From assembly GCA_034440595.1 (NCBI GenBank), contig JAWXCH010000358.1:1-16194 (forward strand): DNA of 16,194 nucleotides, written 5' to 3'. Under the pieces are notes generated by a model. It had not been told where the DNA came from. It made no database searches and worked only from the letters and a program-made list of their open reading frames with translations. Each line of letters opens with the position of its first letter. Within the stretch, counting starts at the first letter, position 1. A program made the position numbers and the translations under genes. Positions 1 through 8,290 of this stretch are shown here, piece by piece. This DNA comes from JAWXCH01 sp034440595. GTDB taxonomy: Bacteria; Planctomycetota; Planctomycetia; Pirellulales; JALHPA01.

Positions 1-53
1 ACGATATCCAATCCCTAGGGCACCTCATCCTCTCGCGTCCGCAACCACCTTGA

Positions 54-155
54 GCTAGCATAGATGTGTAGATACCAATGGGCAGAGCCAGTGGCACACA
101 AGAGGTGAAGAGGATAGTCAACTTGCAATTCGCACTGGTAGAGCCAGTGGCACAC
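54..155 (+). repeat. Two-hairpin dispersed repeat, copy 1
   Basis: This repeat starts with GCTAGCAT and holds two short hairpins. The first (75-94) pairs CCAATG with CAGTGG around GC-AGA-GC, with one bulged G (81) and one mismatch. The second (133-149) pairs CACTGGT with GCCAGTG around the loop AGA. Both are followed by GGCACAC. A related copy on the same strand is at 8417-8522: the first 30 bases match at 24 positions, and bases 125-155 match 8492-8522 at 27 of 31. The repeat ends five bases from the stop codon of the transporter gene, so it lies in that gene's 3' untranslated region. Neither stem is followed by a T-run on either strand, so it is not a plain intrinsic terminator. Bases 1-53 hold only the 8-base palindrome CCCTAGGG (13-20). 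Confidence 0.75.
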
Positions 156-160
156 TCTTG

Positions 161-2941
161 CTACGCCGAACGGGCTTCGTAGGGCGTTTCACGTAGCCGC
201 GGCACGCGCAAGGTCACCGGCGGTTCCGGCAATGCGGTCGGTTTCTCTTCAACACTTGGTGTCGGCCGGTTGCGTGTCATCCACGTCAGCACCGCCGGCA
301 ACAAGATCAGCGACGTCATCGTGCAGCAAGTGATGCCAATTGTTAGCACACGACCAAGACTTTGCAGGCCTTGGTGGCTGGCAATCATCAAGCTGCCAAA
401 GCCAATGACCGTCGTGGCGGCATCGACCATGACTGCGATGGCCGTGGCAGGGGTCATCTTGTACGGCCCCTCTTGTTCCAGGAAATTGTGAATGATGTGT
501 ACGCCGTAATCGACACCAATTCCAACGATCAGCGGCAGGGCGATCAGATTGGCGGGATTCAGCGGAATGTTGAGCAGGCCCATCAGCCCGAATGTTTGCG
601 TAATACTCAGCGCCAGCGGAACCATTGCCAACAGGCAATAAGTAATGCTGCGGAAATCGAACCACAGCACGACGATGATCACCAAAGTTGCATACAAGGC
701 AGCCAATTGATAGCTTTGCTTCATCTCCAGCGATGCTTCGTAGGCCTGAAGCGGATTGCCGGTAACACGCGGGTCCACCTGACGGACATCGTGGACAAAT
801 TGTCCTAACGACTCCATGTTCCAGATATCCCCTTTGCCATAAATCTTCAGCAGATGCCGGCCGTTCTGGCCGACAAATCGATCGACCAGGCTCGTGGGCA
901 GGTCGGTCAGCTTGGGAGGCTCGGGGTTGGCAATGCCTCCCATGGCGTGCAAACGGCTCAGCAAATCGCCGGCCATACTTTGTTGAAACTGTGTTAGTTC
1001 GGCCACACACTCGGACGGCTGCATGCGTCGCAAGATGTCGCGGATCTGTTCTATCTGGCGTGCGCAATTGCCGCCCCCTGCGACTCGCGTTGCGATCAAC
1101 TGAGCGGACTGCAAACTGCGCCCCAGGTCGTCCAGCGCATCCACCGAGATTTCTGGCGGACGTTCCGGCAGGTTTTCGAGTAACTTGTCGATTCTGTGAA
1201 TGACTGGCTGTTTTTGTTCGTGATCGACCGGTAGCATCGAGACGATCTCTTCGGTTCGCTCGACAGAAGGCATCGCCAGAAACTCTGCTTTTCTAGCCAG
1301 CAATTCGTCCCGAGTATCGGCCATCGAAAGCGCATACCATACGCTTTGATCGCTTTCGTTTAGTAGCTTTCGCTCTAGCTCCACGCTCTCCAGGCCGGTC
1401 GGTTGCATATTGAGCAAGTTGTGGTCGTACCACAAATGCGGCAGCCCACAGGCCAGAAACACCGATGCCACCACCCCTACGGCGCTCACCAGTCGCGGTG
1501 CCTTCATAAACGGTGCCAGCAGCGAATGAATTGGAACCGGCTCGGGAATTCGCTGCCCGATGACGCTCCGATCCATCAGATATAGGCCAGCGGGAAGTAC
1601 GAACAACTGTGCGAGCGCGCAGAGCAGAATCCCACCCCCGGCAATGATGCCAAGTTCCGAGACACCGGTAAAACTCGTCAGTCCTGCTGCAAAAAACGAG
1701 ACTGCGGTCGTCATCGCACCGGTGGAGATACTGGGACCGACCGCGGCCGTGGTCGCCAGAATTGCTTCGCGACAGGCCTGCCCCTCGCGGCGCAGTTGCA
1801 TGTAGCGGGCAACATAATAGGTGCCAAAATCAATTCCGATACCGATCAGCGTGGCCGTAAAGGTGACGCTCAGAATATTCAGGTGGCCAATCGACAGCGT
1901 GACATAGGCAAAAGCCCAGGCCATGCCGATCAGCAAAATGATATTGGCCATCAAAGCGTGACGCACGCCGCCAAAGCCGGCAATCACCACCACGATAACG
2001 CCAATCATCGATAAGACGCTGGCCCAGAGCATGGAAGACTGGCTGGCGCGCATCTCGTCGTTTTCCATGACCGGCAATCCGGTCAGGCCGATTTTAGCAT
2101 CGGGGTGCTGGATGTTGATCTGTTGGATTAACTCACGTAAGGCGTCAATCGCCTCGGTGCGCGGCGCTAGCTTGTCTTCTCCTTCGGCCAATCGGAGCAG
2201 CACGAAGCCGAGTTTACCTTCCTTAGTTAGCAAGTACTCGCTGCCCAGTTCACTGATCGTCGAAAAGGCATCGGGCATTCCGGGCCAGGGAGAGCGATAA
2301 TCACGATTCATATTTTGCAAGCTGACCAAGAGGCTTTCCGTAAAGCGTTGCATCTCGGCCATTGCCATGGCGGTCGCTTGCTGATTGGCAGCAGCCCCCT
2401 GCACCTGAACGCTCAATTGATTGAGCATCGCCGCGACTTTTAGTTGCGACCAATGGCCCTTTACAATCGTGACAGCACCTTGCAGAAAATACTCGATCTT
2501 CAGCAGGTCGGGAGTTGGAACATAGTGCAGTCCTTTGGAGCGAATCGTACTCAAATCAACCTGATGCATCACCGCGTGGAATAACTGTCCCTTTCGCGCT
2601 AGTTGTGCCGAGATCTCTTGCAACACGGGGACCACTTGGTCGCGGTTGGTCCCTTCAACCACAATTACCGCGTCGTCGTCGTCACCAAACTCGTTGATGT
2701 ACTCAATCCACAAGCGGTTGTAGTCGCTATGAGGATTCAGAAGGTCCAGACGGCTGGACTTATAGCCGAGGTCAAAATAAGCCAGAACGATTGAAACCAA
2801 CGCCAGACCGACTGCCAAACTGACCGTGGCGACCGGGTATTGCAGGATCAGTCGCGTCAGTCGCAACATCGATCGAGCAAAAAGAGGCAGATGCGATGCA
2901 TCGCCATGCTGGTTACTTCTACCGGACATCACCGTTTCCAT
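161..2941 (-). CDS. MMPL/RND-family transporter, HpnN-like
   Basis: This is an inner-membrane transporter of the RND superfamily, MMPL/HpnN-like branch. Members use the proton gradient to move lipids or other hydrophobic molecules; the substrate here is unknown. From the ATG at 2941 it has 926 residues in the duplicated RND layout: one N-terminal membrane helix (about 34-56), a large periplasmic domain, a five-helix bundle (about 303-456), a second helix and periplasmic domain, and a second bundle (about 747-888). Each bundle carries the charged helix-4 motif: GIGIDFG at 367-373 and GIGVDYG at 807-813. The acidic residues fit the proton relay of the family. The cytoplasmic tail is short and rich in Pro and Glu. 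A longer reading frame begins with TTG at 3055, but its extra 38 codons run through a perfect hairpin (2956-2972) of intergenic-repeat type and look non-coding. The ATG at 2941 is therefore preferred, although it has no strong ribosome binding site. The neighbour sthA is divergent, so this gene appears to be transcribed alone. Confidence 0.85.
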   Translation of the reverse strand: METVMSGRSNQHGDASHLPLFARSMLRLTRLILQYPVATVSLAVGLALVSIVLAYFDLGYKSSRLDLLNPHSDYNRLWIEYINEFGDDDDAVIVVEGTNRDQVVPVLQEISAQLARKGQLFHAVMHQVDLSTIRSKGLHYVPTPDLLKIEYFLQGAVTIVKGHWSQLKVAAMLNQLSVQVQGAAANQQATAMAMAEMQRFTESLLVSLQNMNRDYRSPWPGMPDAFSTISELGSEYLLTKEGKLGFVLLRLAEGEDKLAPRTEAIDALRELIQQINIQHPDAKIGLTGLPVMENDEMRASQSSMLWASVLSMIGVIVVVIAGFGGVRHALMANIILLIGMAWAFAYVTLSIGHLNILSVTFTATLIGIGIDFGTYYVARYMQLRREGQACREAILATTAAVGPSISTGAMTTAVSFFAAGLTSFTGVSELGIIAGGGILLCALAQLFVLPAGLYLMDRSVIGQRIPEPVPIHSLLAPFMKAPRLVSAVGVVASVFLACGLPHLWYDHNLLNMQPTGLESVELERKLLNESDQSVWYALSMADTRDELLARKAEFLAMPSVERTEEIVSMLPVDHEQKQPVIHRIDKLLENLPERPPEISVDALDDLGRSLQSAQLIATRVAGGGNCARQIEQIRDILRRMQPSECVAELTQFQQSMAGDLLSRLHAMGGIANPEPPKLTDLPTSLVDRFVGQNGRHLLKIYGKGDIWNMESLGQFVHDVRQVDPRVTGNPLQAYEASLEMKQSYQLAALYATLVIIVVLWFDFRSITYCLLAMVPLALSITQTFGLMGLLNIPLNPANLIALPLIVGIGVDYGVHIIHNFLEQEGPYKMTPATAIAVMVDAATTVIGFGSLMIASHQGLQSLGRVLTIGITCCTMTSLILLPAVLTWMTRNRPTPSVEEKPTALPEPPVTLRVPRLRETPYEARSA

Positions 2942-2955
2942 ACTTGTCCAAACTG

Positions 2956-2972
2956 GAGGGCCTCCGGCCCTC
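2956..2972. repeat. Perfect hairpin GAGGGCC-TCC-GGCCCTC
   Basis: A seven-base-pair perfect stem with a three-base loop lies 15 bases upstream of the preferred transporter start. Its loop reads GGA on the minus strand, as in the hairpin at 8500-8516, although the stem sequence differs. It argues that this stretch is untranslated leader and that the TTG start at 3055 is wrong. Confidence 0.6.
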
Positions 2973-3329
2973 GGCGAAATCGAAGCGGAATTGTAGTCTG
3001 TTGCGCTACAGTTCACCAAGACAGGTTCAACTGAACTGTCAGTATTGGAAGCCAATCGTTTGCAGATAGTCGAACAACGACCAAAGTATTCCCTGGACTG
3101 GAGTTACCATCATTCAAATTCCCTACATTTGGCCCTGCAACTCCAGACGGCAAGCTATTCTTTTGATACACTGCTTTGCGAAATCGACGACGGATGCCAG
3201 CACCATCCGGCAGTCGCCCCCGATTTAGTAGATTGCTAGCGGACCAATATCCATCACGATCAAGGCCTTGCTAGCACCGGCCAAATGGACCTGCCGTCGC
3301 CGATCAACGCTGCACCTGACTGAGTATTT
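2973..3329. other. Gene-free divergent region between transporter and sthA
   Basis: No convincing coding sequence lies here. It must hold the promoters of two divergent units, but I cannot assign -35 or -10 boxes with any confidence. A six-base-pair hairpin pairs CGGATG (3191-3196) with CATCCG (3204-3209). The octamer TTGCTAGC occurs twice in direct orientation, around 3233-3240 and 3268-3275. Confidence 0.4.
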
Positions 3330-4727
3330 ATGATGCAAACCCAATATGACGTTGTAGTGATTGGTAGCGGCCCGGGTGGCGAAGGTGCCGCAATGCAGGC
3401 GGTGAAGCAAGGCAAATCGGTCGCCGTAGTCGAGCGGTACGCCAAGATCGGCGGTGCATGCACGCATCTCGGTACGATCCCCAGCAAAGCGCTGCGCTAT
3501 GCGATCTCGCAAGTCACCGAGATCAACACCAGCGCAATGTTTCGCTCGGCCGGAATTTCGCTGACGATGCCATTTCCCGAAATTCGCCGTGCTGCCCAGC
3601 GCGTGGTCGAACAGCAAGTCGTCGTGCGGCGCGGCTTTTACGATCGCAACCATGTCAATGTGATTGCCGGTCAAGCGCGATTTGTCGATACGCATACGAT
3701 CGAAGTGGACGAACCGGACGCCGGCAAGCAACAGATTCGTGCCAACGGTTTTATCATAGCCGCTGGCTCGCGCCCCTATCGTCCGGATGATGTGGACTTC
3801 AACCATCCGCGGATCTTTGATAGCGACTCGATTCTGAAGCTCGAGTACACGCCGCAATCAATCACCATCTATGGTGCGGGCGTGGTTGGTTGCGAATACA
3901 CGTCGATGTTTCGCAACTTGGAATGCAAAGTCAACCTGATCAACTCCCGCTCTCGACTGTTGGAATTTCTGGATGACGAGATCACCGACGCACTCAGCTA
4001 TCATATGCGCGACCGAGGCGTATTGATCCGCCATAACGAAGTCTATCAAAAGGTCGAACCGCGCGATGATGGCGTTATTTTGCACTTGAAGAGTGGCAAG
4101 CAGCTAAAGACCGATGTTCTGCTGTGGGCAAACGGTCGCACCGGCAATGCCGAAACGCTCAATCTGTCAGAAATCGGCATCATTCCGAACGAACGTGGTC
4201 AGATCGAGGTGAATGAGTCATTTCAGACGGTGCATCCACATATTTATGCAGTCGGGGATGTCATCGGCTGGCCTTCGCTGGCCAGTGCCGCCTATGTGCA
4301 AGGACGTTTTGCCGCGACGCATCTAGTCTGCGGCAAGGGGGACCATCAAATGGTCCGCGACATTCCCACCGGAATTTACACCAGCCCGGAAATCAGCTCG
4401 CTGGGCCGCACTGAGCGGGAACTGACGGCGGCCAATGTGCCGTATGAAATCGGGCACTCGCTGTTCAAGAGTCTGGCCCGTGCACAAATTACCGGGCGTA
4501 CGGTCGGCATGCTCAAGATTCTGTTTCATCGCGAAACGCTGGAGATTCTTGGCATACATTGCTTTGGTGCCAATGCAACCGAAATCATTCACATCGGTCA
4601 GGCGATTATGTCGCAGACCGGTTCGGCTAATTCGATTCTGTACTTTATCAATACGACGTTCAATTATCCGACAATGGCCGAGGCGTATCGCGTGGCCGCG
4701 CTGAATGGATACAACCGACTTTTCTAA
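3330..4727 (+). CDS. sthA: Soluble (Si-specific) NAD(P)(+) transhydrogenase
   Basis: This cytoplasmic FAD enzyme transfers hydride between NADPH and NAD+ and so balances the two nucleotide pools. It has 465 residues, the usual family length. The N-terminal FAD-binding motif is GSGPGG at 12-17. The region that holds the redox disulfide in dihydrolipoamide dehydrogenase reads CTHLGTIPSK (44-53): one Cys remains and the second is Thr. This is the hallmark of SthA and rules out a disulfide reductase. The second Rossmann motif is GAGVVGCEY (182-190), and AVGD at 307-310 is the second FAD contact. The C-terminal segment NYPTMAEAYRVAA replaces the His-Pro-Thr catalytic motif of disulfide reductases, again as in SthA. 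The start is a double ATG (3330 and 3333) with no clear ribosome binding site, so either could be used. The stop TAA overlaps the next gene's ATG by one base, which implies translational coupling. Confidence 0.9.
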   Translation: MMQTQYDVVVIGSGPGGEGAAMQAVKQGKSVAVVERYAKIGGACTHLGTIPSKALRYAISQVTEINTSAMFRSAGISLTMPFPEIRRAAQRVVEQQVVVRRGFYDRNHVNVIAGQARFVDTHTIEVDEPDAGKQQIRANGFIIAAGSRPYRPDDVDFNHPRIFDSDSILKLEYTPQSITIYGAGVVGCEYTSMFRNLECKVNLINSRSRLLEFLDDEITDALSYHMRDRGVLIRHNEVYQKVEPRDDGVILHLKSGKQLKTDVLLWANGRTGNAETLNLSEIGIIPNERGQIEVNESFQTVHPHIYAVGDVIGWPSLASAAYVQGRFAATHLVCGKGDHQMVRDIPTGIYTSPEISSLGRTERELTAANVPYEIGHSLFKSLARAQITGRTVGMLKILFHRETLEILGIHCFGANATEIIHIGQAIMSQTGSANSILYFINTTFNYPTMAEAYRVAALNGYNRLF

Positions 4728-5500
4728 TGAGTCATGTACTGGACCAATTTCGTCTGGATGGAAAAACGGCGCTAGTCACTGGCGGCACCAAGGGGTTGGG
4801 CCTGGCAATGGCGACTGCGCTGGCCGAAGCTGGCGCGGAAATTGCCCTCTGCAGCCGCAATCTGCAAGAAGCTCGTGTAGCGGCTGATGCGATAACGCAA
4901 GCTACTGGTCGCCGCGCTGTCGGATTCCTGGCCGATGTCACCAGTTCAACATCCGTGCAAGAGTTAGCCGAAGCTTGCCAACAATCGCTCGGCCCGATTG
5001 ATATTCTGATCAACAACGCGGGTTGCAATATTCGCAAGCCGCTTGCGGAAATTAGCGATGCCGACTGGGATCTGGTGATCGACACCAGTGTCAAAGGCTC
5101 ATTCTACTGCTCGCGTGCGTTTCTACCGGGCATGATCCAGCGGAAATTCGGCAGAGTGATTAACCTGGGCTCGATCATGTCGTTTGTGTCGCTACCTGGT
5201 CGTGCCTCTTATGCAACGGCCAAGAGCGCCTTGCTCGGCTTGACACGAACACTGGCGCTGGAAGCTGCCCCCGCCGGTGTCACTGTGAATCTGATCTGTC
5301 CAGGGCCGTTTGAAACGCCGATGAATCGCGTGCTGATGGACGACCCGGCGGCGTACCAGGCCTTCATGAGTCGCATTCCGCTGGGGCGCTGGGGACAACC
5401 GACGGAGCTGGGTGGCGCGGTTGTCTTTCTTTGTTCTGCGGCAGGCGGCTTTATGACCGGTTCGCAATTGGTCATCGATGGCGGCTGGACGGCACAGTGA
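4727..5500 (+). CDS. SDR family oxidoreductase
   Basis: This is a classical short-chain dehydrogenase/reductase of 257 residues, in the usual 250-residue range. Visible motifs are the nucleotide-binding TGGTKGLG (18-25), NNAG (96-99), Ser149, Tyr162 and Lys166 in YATAK, and the C-terminal VIDGG block (249-253). Arg44 just after the second strand favours NADP(H) over NAD(H). The usual catalytic-tetrad Asn of helix 4 (N-x-x-G) appears to be Ser121 in SVKG, a modest departure. General similarity is to the gluconate 5-dehydrogenase / 3-ketoacyl-ACP reductase-like group, but the substrate cannot be read from sequence. The ATG overlaps the sthA stop (TAATG), so the two are almost certainly one transcript. 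An NADP-linked dehydrogenase coupled to a transhydrogenase could draw on or feed the same NADPH pool. The gene ends 26 bases before the convergent ATPase gene; GGCTG (5508-5512) and CAGCC (5522-5526) there could form a weak shared stem. Confidence 0.85.
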   Translation: MSHVLDQFRLDGKTALVTGGTKGLGLAMATALAEAGAEIALCSRNLQEARVAADAITQATGRRAVGFLADVTSSTSVQELAEACQQSLGPIDILINNAGCNIRKPLAEISDADWDLVIDTSVKGSFYCSRAFLPGMIQRKFGRVINLGSIMSFVSLPGRASYATAKSALLGLTRTLALEAAPAGVTVNLICPGPFETPMNRVLMDDPAAYQAFMSRIPLGRWGQPTELGGAVVFLCSAAGGFMTGSQLVIDGGWTAQ

Positions 5501-5526
5501 ATTTTATGGCTGGCCTGTCTGCAGCC

Positions 5527-7986
5527 TCAGAACGCCCGTTGCAGAATGCCATCACCATCCGTGATCCACGGCGTCCAAACCAACACCACCTGATCGACCG
5601 TGATCGCGGTTTTCTTTGGTCGAACGGCATAGGCTTCGACCGAAATCTCCTCTGGGGAGTATCGTGCCGCCAAGGCATTTGCGTCATCACGGGCCTGCGC
5701 CTGCAAGGCATCAATTCGCTCTTGTACCGCTTCGACCGATTCATTGGCCTGCGCCACATCGCCCCGCTGCTGCATGGCGCGGCCGGCAGATCGAACCGCC
5801 GTAGCCGTTTTGTTAATGTTCGTGGCACTCAGTTTCTTGCGACCGAGTAGTGCGCCCAGAATCGTTGAGCCAAACGAAATCGCCGACTGCACGGTGGCTT
5901 GACTGGCCTGCGCCGCCTCGCGTTCGACGCGCTGTTGTGCCCGTTGAAGTTGCTGCTGCAACGTGGCTAATTTGGATTCATATTTTGTGCGTAGCTTTTG
6001 CATTTCTGCATCACGCTGTTCGCGGGCTTCTTGACTGATACGAATGCGGAAGTCTCGCTCATTTTCCTCCGGTTGCGAGACGGCGTTGAAGGTCGCACTG
6101 CGCAGCAATTCCAGAGTTTGATTTCGATAGAGGTGGTTCTTCAGTTCGGTCGACCAGCCACGGTAACTGCCGGCCTGTGAAAACGACTTCGGCAATTCGG
6201 CATACTCGCATTTTTGCTGCGGCTGATCGGCGAATCCCAGATGATCGATATCCAGTGCTTCACTTGCGGCCCAAGGATCTGTATCGTCGACATGATCTGC
6301 CTGAGCTGCCAGAACGACCGGCCGCCAAAAATCGACTTTGGACTTGGCTTCGGTAAAGTGGATCTTGGCTCGTCCCATTAGAACTGGTCGATAGATCAAT
6401 TTCTGAGCTGGCGATTTCTGCGGCGGTAGCGAGCGAGATACCTCCAAGAAACACTCGCTGATCGTCGGGGGGAGTAGCGGTCGTGCATCACTGACTGTCG
6501 AAACTTTTTCGGCCGCGATCGTGGTCGGGTCTTCCACGGCCACGGGAGGAGCAGCCTGCGGCACCGGGGCACTTGGGGATTTCTGGGGATGCATCAGCTC
6601 GGAGATCTGATCGCGCGTCAGTGGTCCACGCAAGTACGACAGCGCCCAGCGTGTTTGGAACACCGTTGGCTGCTGGTCGTGAACATTGTGCATCAGAAAC
6701 ACGCGATTCGACAGACTCGATAGAATTGTCTCAACACTCTGCCGATCGAACTTTTCATTCGCCGCGGCGGAAGCACCGGCCAGACCATCTAAAACGCGCG
6801 CCTTGTCGCGCTCAGTCTGCAATCGCCCCAGAAACCAGGTGCCGGTGTTCGACAGTCCTTTGTAGTCCAAATCGACCGGGTTTTGCGTGGCCAATACCAC
6901 GCCAAACGCACGGGCTTGCTTCAGAAGCGTAAGCATTGGCTTCTTGGAGGGCGGATTGGCCGTCGGCGGAAAGTAGCCAAAGACCTCATCCATATAGATA
7001 ATCGCACGCAGGCTGGAAGTGCCCGACTGCGTGCGCGTCCAGGTGACAATCTCGTTGAGCAACATCGTCACGAAAAACATCCGCTCGCTGTCCGAAAGAT
7101 GCGCGATCGAAAGAATCGAAACGCGCGGCTTGCCGCTGGCCGTATGCAACAAGCGGCCGATATCTAGCGGCTCTCCTTTCATCCAATTGGCAAATCCGGG
7201 GGACGCCGCCAGGTAATTCAACTGCATGGAGAGCTTGAACCGATCGGCTGATGAAAAGACCGACTCCAAATCCAATAGCCCAAGCTTAGTAAACGGCGGT
7301 GACTGGATTGCTCGCAACAGTCCTTCCATCTCCAAGGTCTGACCGGCACGCCAAAAGTGGTCAAAGATTCCCGATAGCAAGATATGTTCGCGACTGGTGA
7401 GCGGATCGGCATCGACGTTAATCAGTGCCAGCAGCCCTGAAACGGTGGCCTGGATTCGATCCTGAAACGCCTCGTTATTTTGCAGAATGGCCGCCGGTGG
7501 CGGCGTGAATGATTTTAATAAGCTAAGCGGTACGCCGCTTTCGCTGCCGGGCGTATAGATTGTCAGATCGACTGCCGAACGAAACCGCTCGATGCGATCC
7601 GACTGCTGTCCCCAGTTGGCCAGCCCGGCCTTCCATTGCTCGGCAGTTTTTTGTGCAAACTGCTGCGGTTCCAATTTTTGCCGCGCCGCCTCGTTGGGAT
7701 CGATCCACGGCAAGAAATCTTCTGCTCTGAGCAGCGGAAACGTCAGCAGCAAATTGCCGATATCCCCCTTGGGATCGATGGCAATCACGGGAATGCCATC
7801 AATCGCGGCCTCTTCCAGCAACGTCAAACAGAGACCAGTCTTGCCGCTCCCTGTCATGCCGACACAAACTGCGTGCGTCGTCAAATCTTTTGAATCGTAG
7901 AGCACCAGCGAGTCTTCGACCGACTGGCGACTCAAGTCGTACTGTTTGCCAAGATAGAACAGTCCTAGCTGCTCAAAGTTTTCCAT
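5527..7986 (-). CDS. HerA/FtsK-type P-loop ATPase with coiled-coil tail
   Basis: This 819-residue protein carries a HerA-like (DUF87/DUF853-type) motor domain in its first 460 residues. Visible are Walker A GMTGSGKTG (43-51), the DPKGD block (71-75), Walker B IIYMDE (329-334) and the sensor-like ATQNP (366-370), followed by a FLGRL-type strand. HerA/FtsK-like ATPases form hexamers that pump DNA or, less often, protein. Here there is no transmembrane anchor and no N-terminal HAS barrel, because the Walker A motif lies near the N-terminus. Residues 465-530 are a Pro/Ala-rich linker. Residues about 650-700 form a Glu/Gln/Arg-rich coiled coil, then comes a Gly-rich hydrophobic patch (about 704-715, ILGALLG), then a second helical segment (745-775). 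The ATG is the first possible one and lacks a strong ribosome binding site. The upstream neighbour on the same strand is the CHAT gene, 575 bases away across a repeat block, so co-transcription is doubtful. DNA substrate and partner are unknown. Confidence 0.8.
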   Translation of the reverse strand: MENFEQLGLFYLGKQYDLSRQSVEDSLVLYDSKDLTTHAVCVGMTGSGKTGLCLTLLEEAAIDGIPVIAIDPKGDIGNLLLTFPLLRAEDFLPWIDPNEAARQKLEPQQFAQKTAEQWKAGLANWGQQSDRIERFRSAVDLTIYTPGSESGVPLSLLKSFTPPPAAILQNNEAFQDRIQATVSGLLALINVDADPLTSREHILLSGIFDHFWRAGQTLEMEGLLRAIQSPPFTKLGLLDLESVFSSADRFKLSMQLNYLAASPGFANWMKGEPLDIGRLLHTASGKPRVSILSIAHLSDSERMFFVTMLLNEIVTWTRTQSGTSSLRAIIYMDEVFGYFPPTANPPSKKPMLTLLKQARAFGVVLATQNPVDLDYKGLSNTGTWFLGRLQTERDKARVLDGLAGASAAANEKFDRQSVETILSSLSNRVFLMHNVHDQQPTVFQTRWALSYLRGPLTRDQISELMHPQKSPSAPVPQAAPPVAVEDPTTIAAEKVSTVSDARPLLPPTISECFLEVSRSLPPQKSPAQKLIYRPVLMGRAKIHFTEAKSKVDFWRPVVLAAQADHVDDTDPWAASEALDIDHLGFADQPQQKCEYAELPKSFSQAGSYRGWSTELKNHLYRNQTLELLRSATFNAVSQPEENERDFRIRISQEAREQRDAEMQKLRTKYESKLATLQQQLQRAQQRVEREAAQASQATVQSAISFGSTILGALLGRKKLSATNINKTATAVRSAGRAMQQRGDVAQANESVEAVQERIDALQAQARDDANALAARYSPEEISVEAYAVRPKKTAITVDQVVLVWTPWITDGDGILQRAF

Positions 7987-8055
7987 GCGTGTACTGCTCT
8001 ACCATGTGGTCCAGGCCGTGTTAGTTGACGAAACAGAACTATGCCATCAGCAATC

Positions 8056-8101
8056 GTGTGCCAATGGCTCCGCCCATTGGTTTCGACACTTCTTTGCTAG
8101 C
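8056..8101 (-). repeat. Outer repeat end, inverted copy
   Basis: Read on the minus strand this begins with GCTAGCA and reaches CCAATGGGC-GGA-GCCATTGG followed by CACAC. The distance from GCTAGC to the end of GGGC is exactly 30 bases, as at 54-83 and 8417-8446. The stem has one bulged G. This copy has a single hairpin, as if the first hairpin were joined directly to the CACAC tail that follows the second hairpin in other copies. Confidence 0.65.
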
Positions 8102-8119
8102 TTGGAGATTGCCAAAGTT

Positions 8120-8132
8120 ACGCCTAAGGCGT
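8120..8132. repeat. Small hairpin ACGCC-TAA-GGCGT
   Basis: A five-base-pair stem with a three-base loop. It is the inverted counterpart of ACGCC-TTC-GGCGT at 8335-8347 in the other half of the block. Confidence 0.55.
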
Positions 8133-8144
8133 TAAATTCCACAG

Positions 8145-8170
8145 CCCCAGGTCGCGCAGCGCACCTGGGG
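8145..8170. repeat. Bulged palindrome, left half
   Basis: CCCCAGGT (8145-8152) pairs with ACCTGGGG (8163-8170), then after a single unpaired C (8153) a three-pair core GCG-CAG-CGC closes the stem. On the minus strand it reads GGTGCGCTG...CGCGACC, the same core as in the right-half partner at 8291-8322. Confidence 0.7.
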
Positions 8171-8193
8171 TTAACGTTCCTGTTCAACCGGTT

Positions 8194-8206
8194 ACCACGA
8201 AGTGGT
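8194..8206. repeat. Small hairpin ACCAC-GAA-GTGGT
   Basis: A five-base-pair stem with loop GAA, flanked by GTT and TAA. Its inverted partner is ACCGC-TTC-GCGGT at 8256-8268. The A-T pair of one copy is a G-C pair in the other, so the stem is preserved. Confidence 0.55.
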
Positions 8207-8255
8207 TAAATTCCTCACGGATTGCGGTGAAATCCCATTTTTGTGCGATTGTGTA

Positions 8256-8268
8256 ACCGCTTCGCGGT
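8256..8268. repeat. Small hairpin ACCGC-TTC-GCGGT
   Basis: A five-base-pair stem with loop TTC, first element of the right half of the composite repeat. It is followed by AACCG, as is its inverted partner at 8194-8206 when read on the minus strand. Confidence 0.55.
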
Positions 8269-8290
8269 AACCGATCTTGTTGTTTGTTAA

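Noticed and set aside
249..1067. 272-codon alternative minus-strand frame inside the transporter gene
   Set aside because: It overlaps the transporter in another frame; the main frame has clear RND motifs and this one has low-quality Arg/Pro/His-rich sequence.
3225..3857. 210-codon open frame on the minus strand opposite sthA
   Set aside because: It is antisense to a well-conserved enzyme gene, and its product has no recognisable domain or coherent pattern. It is a shadow of sthA codon structure.
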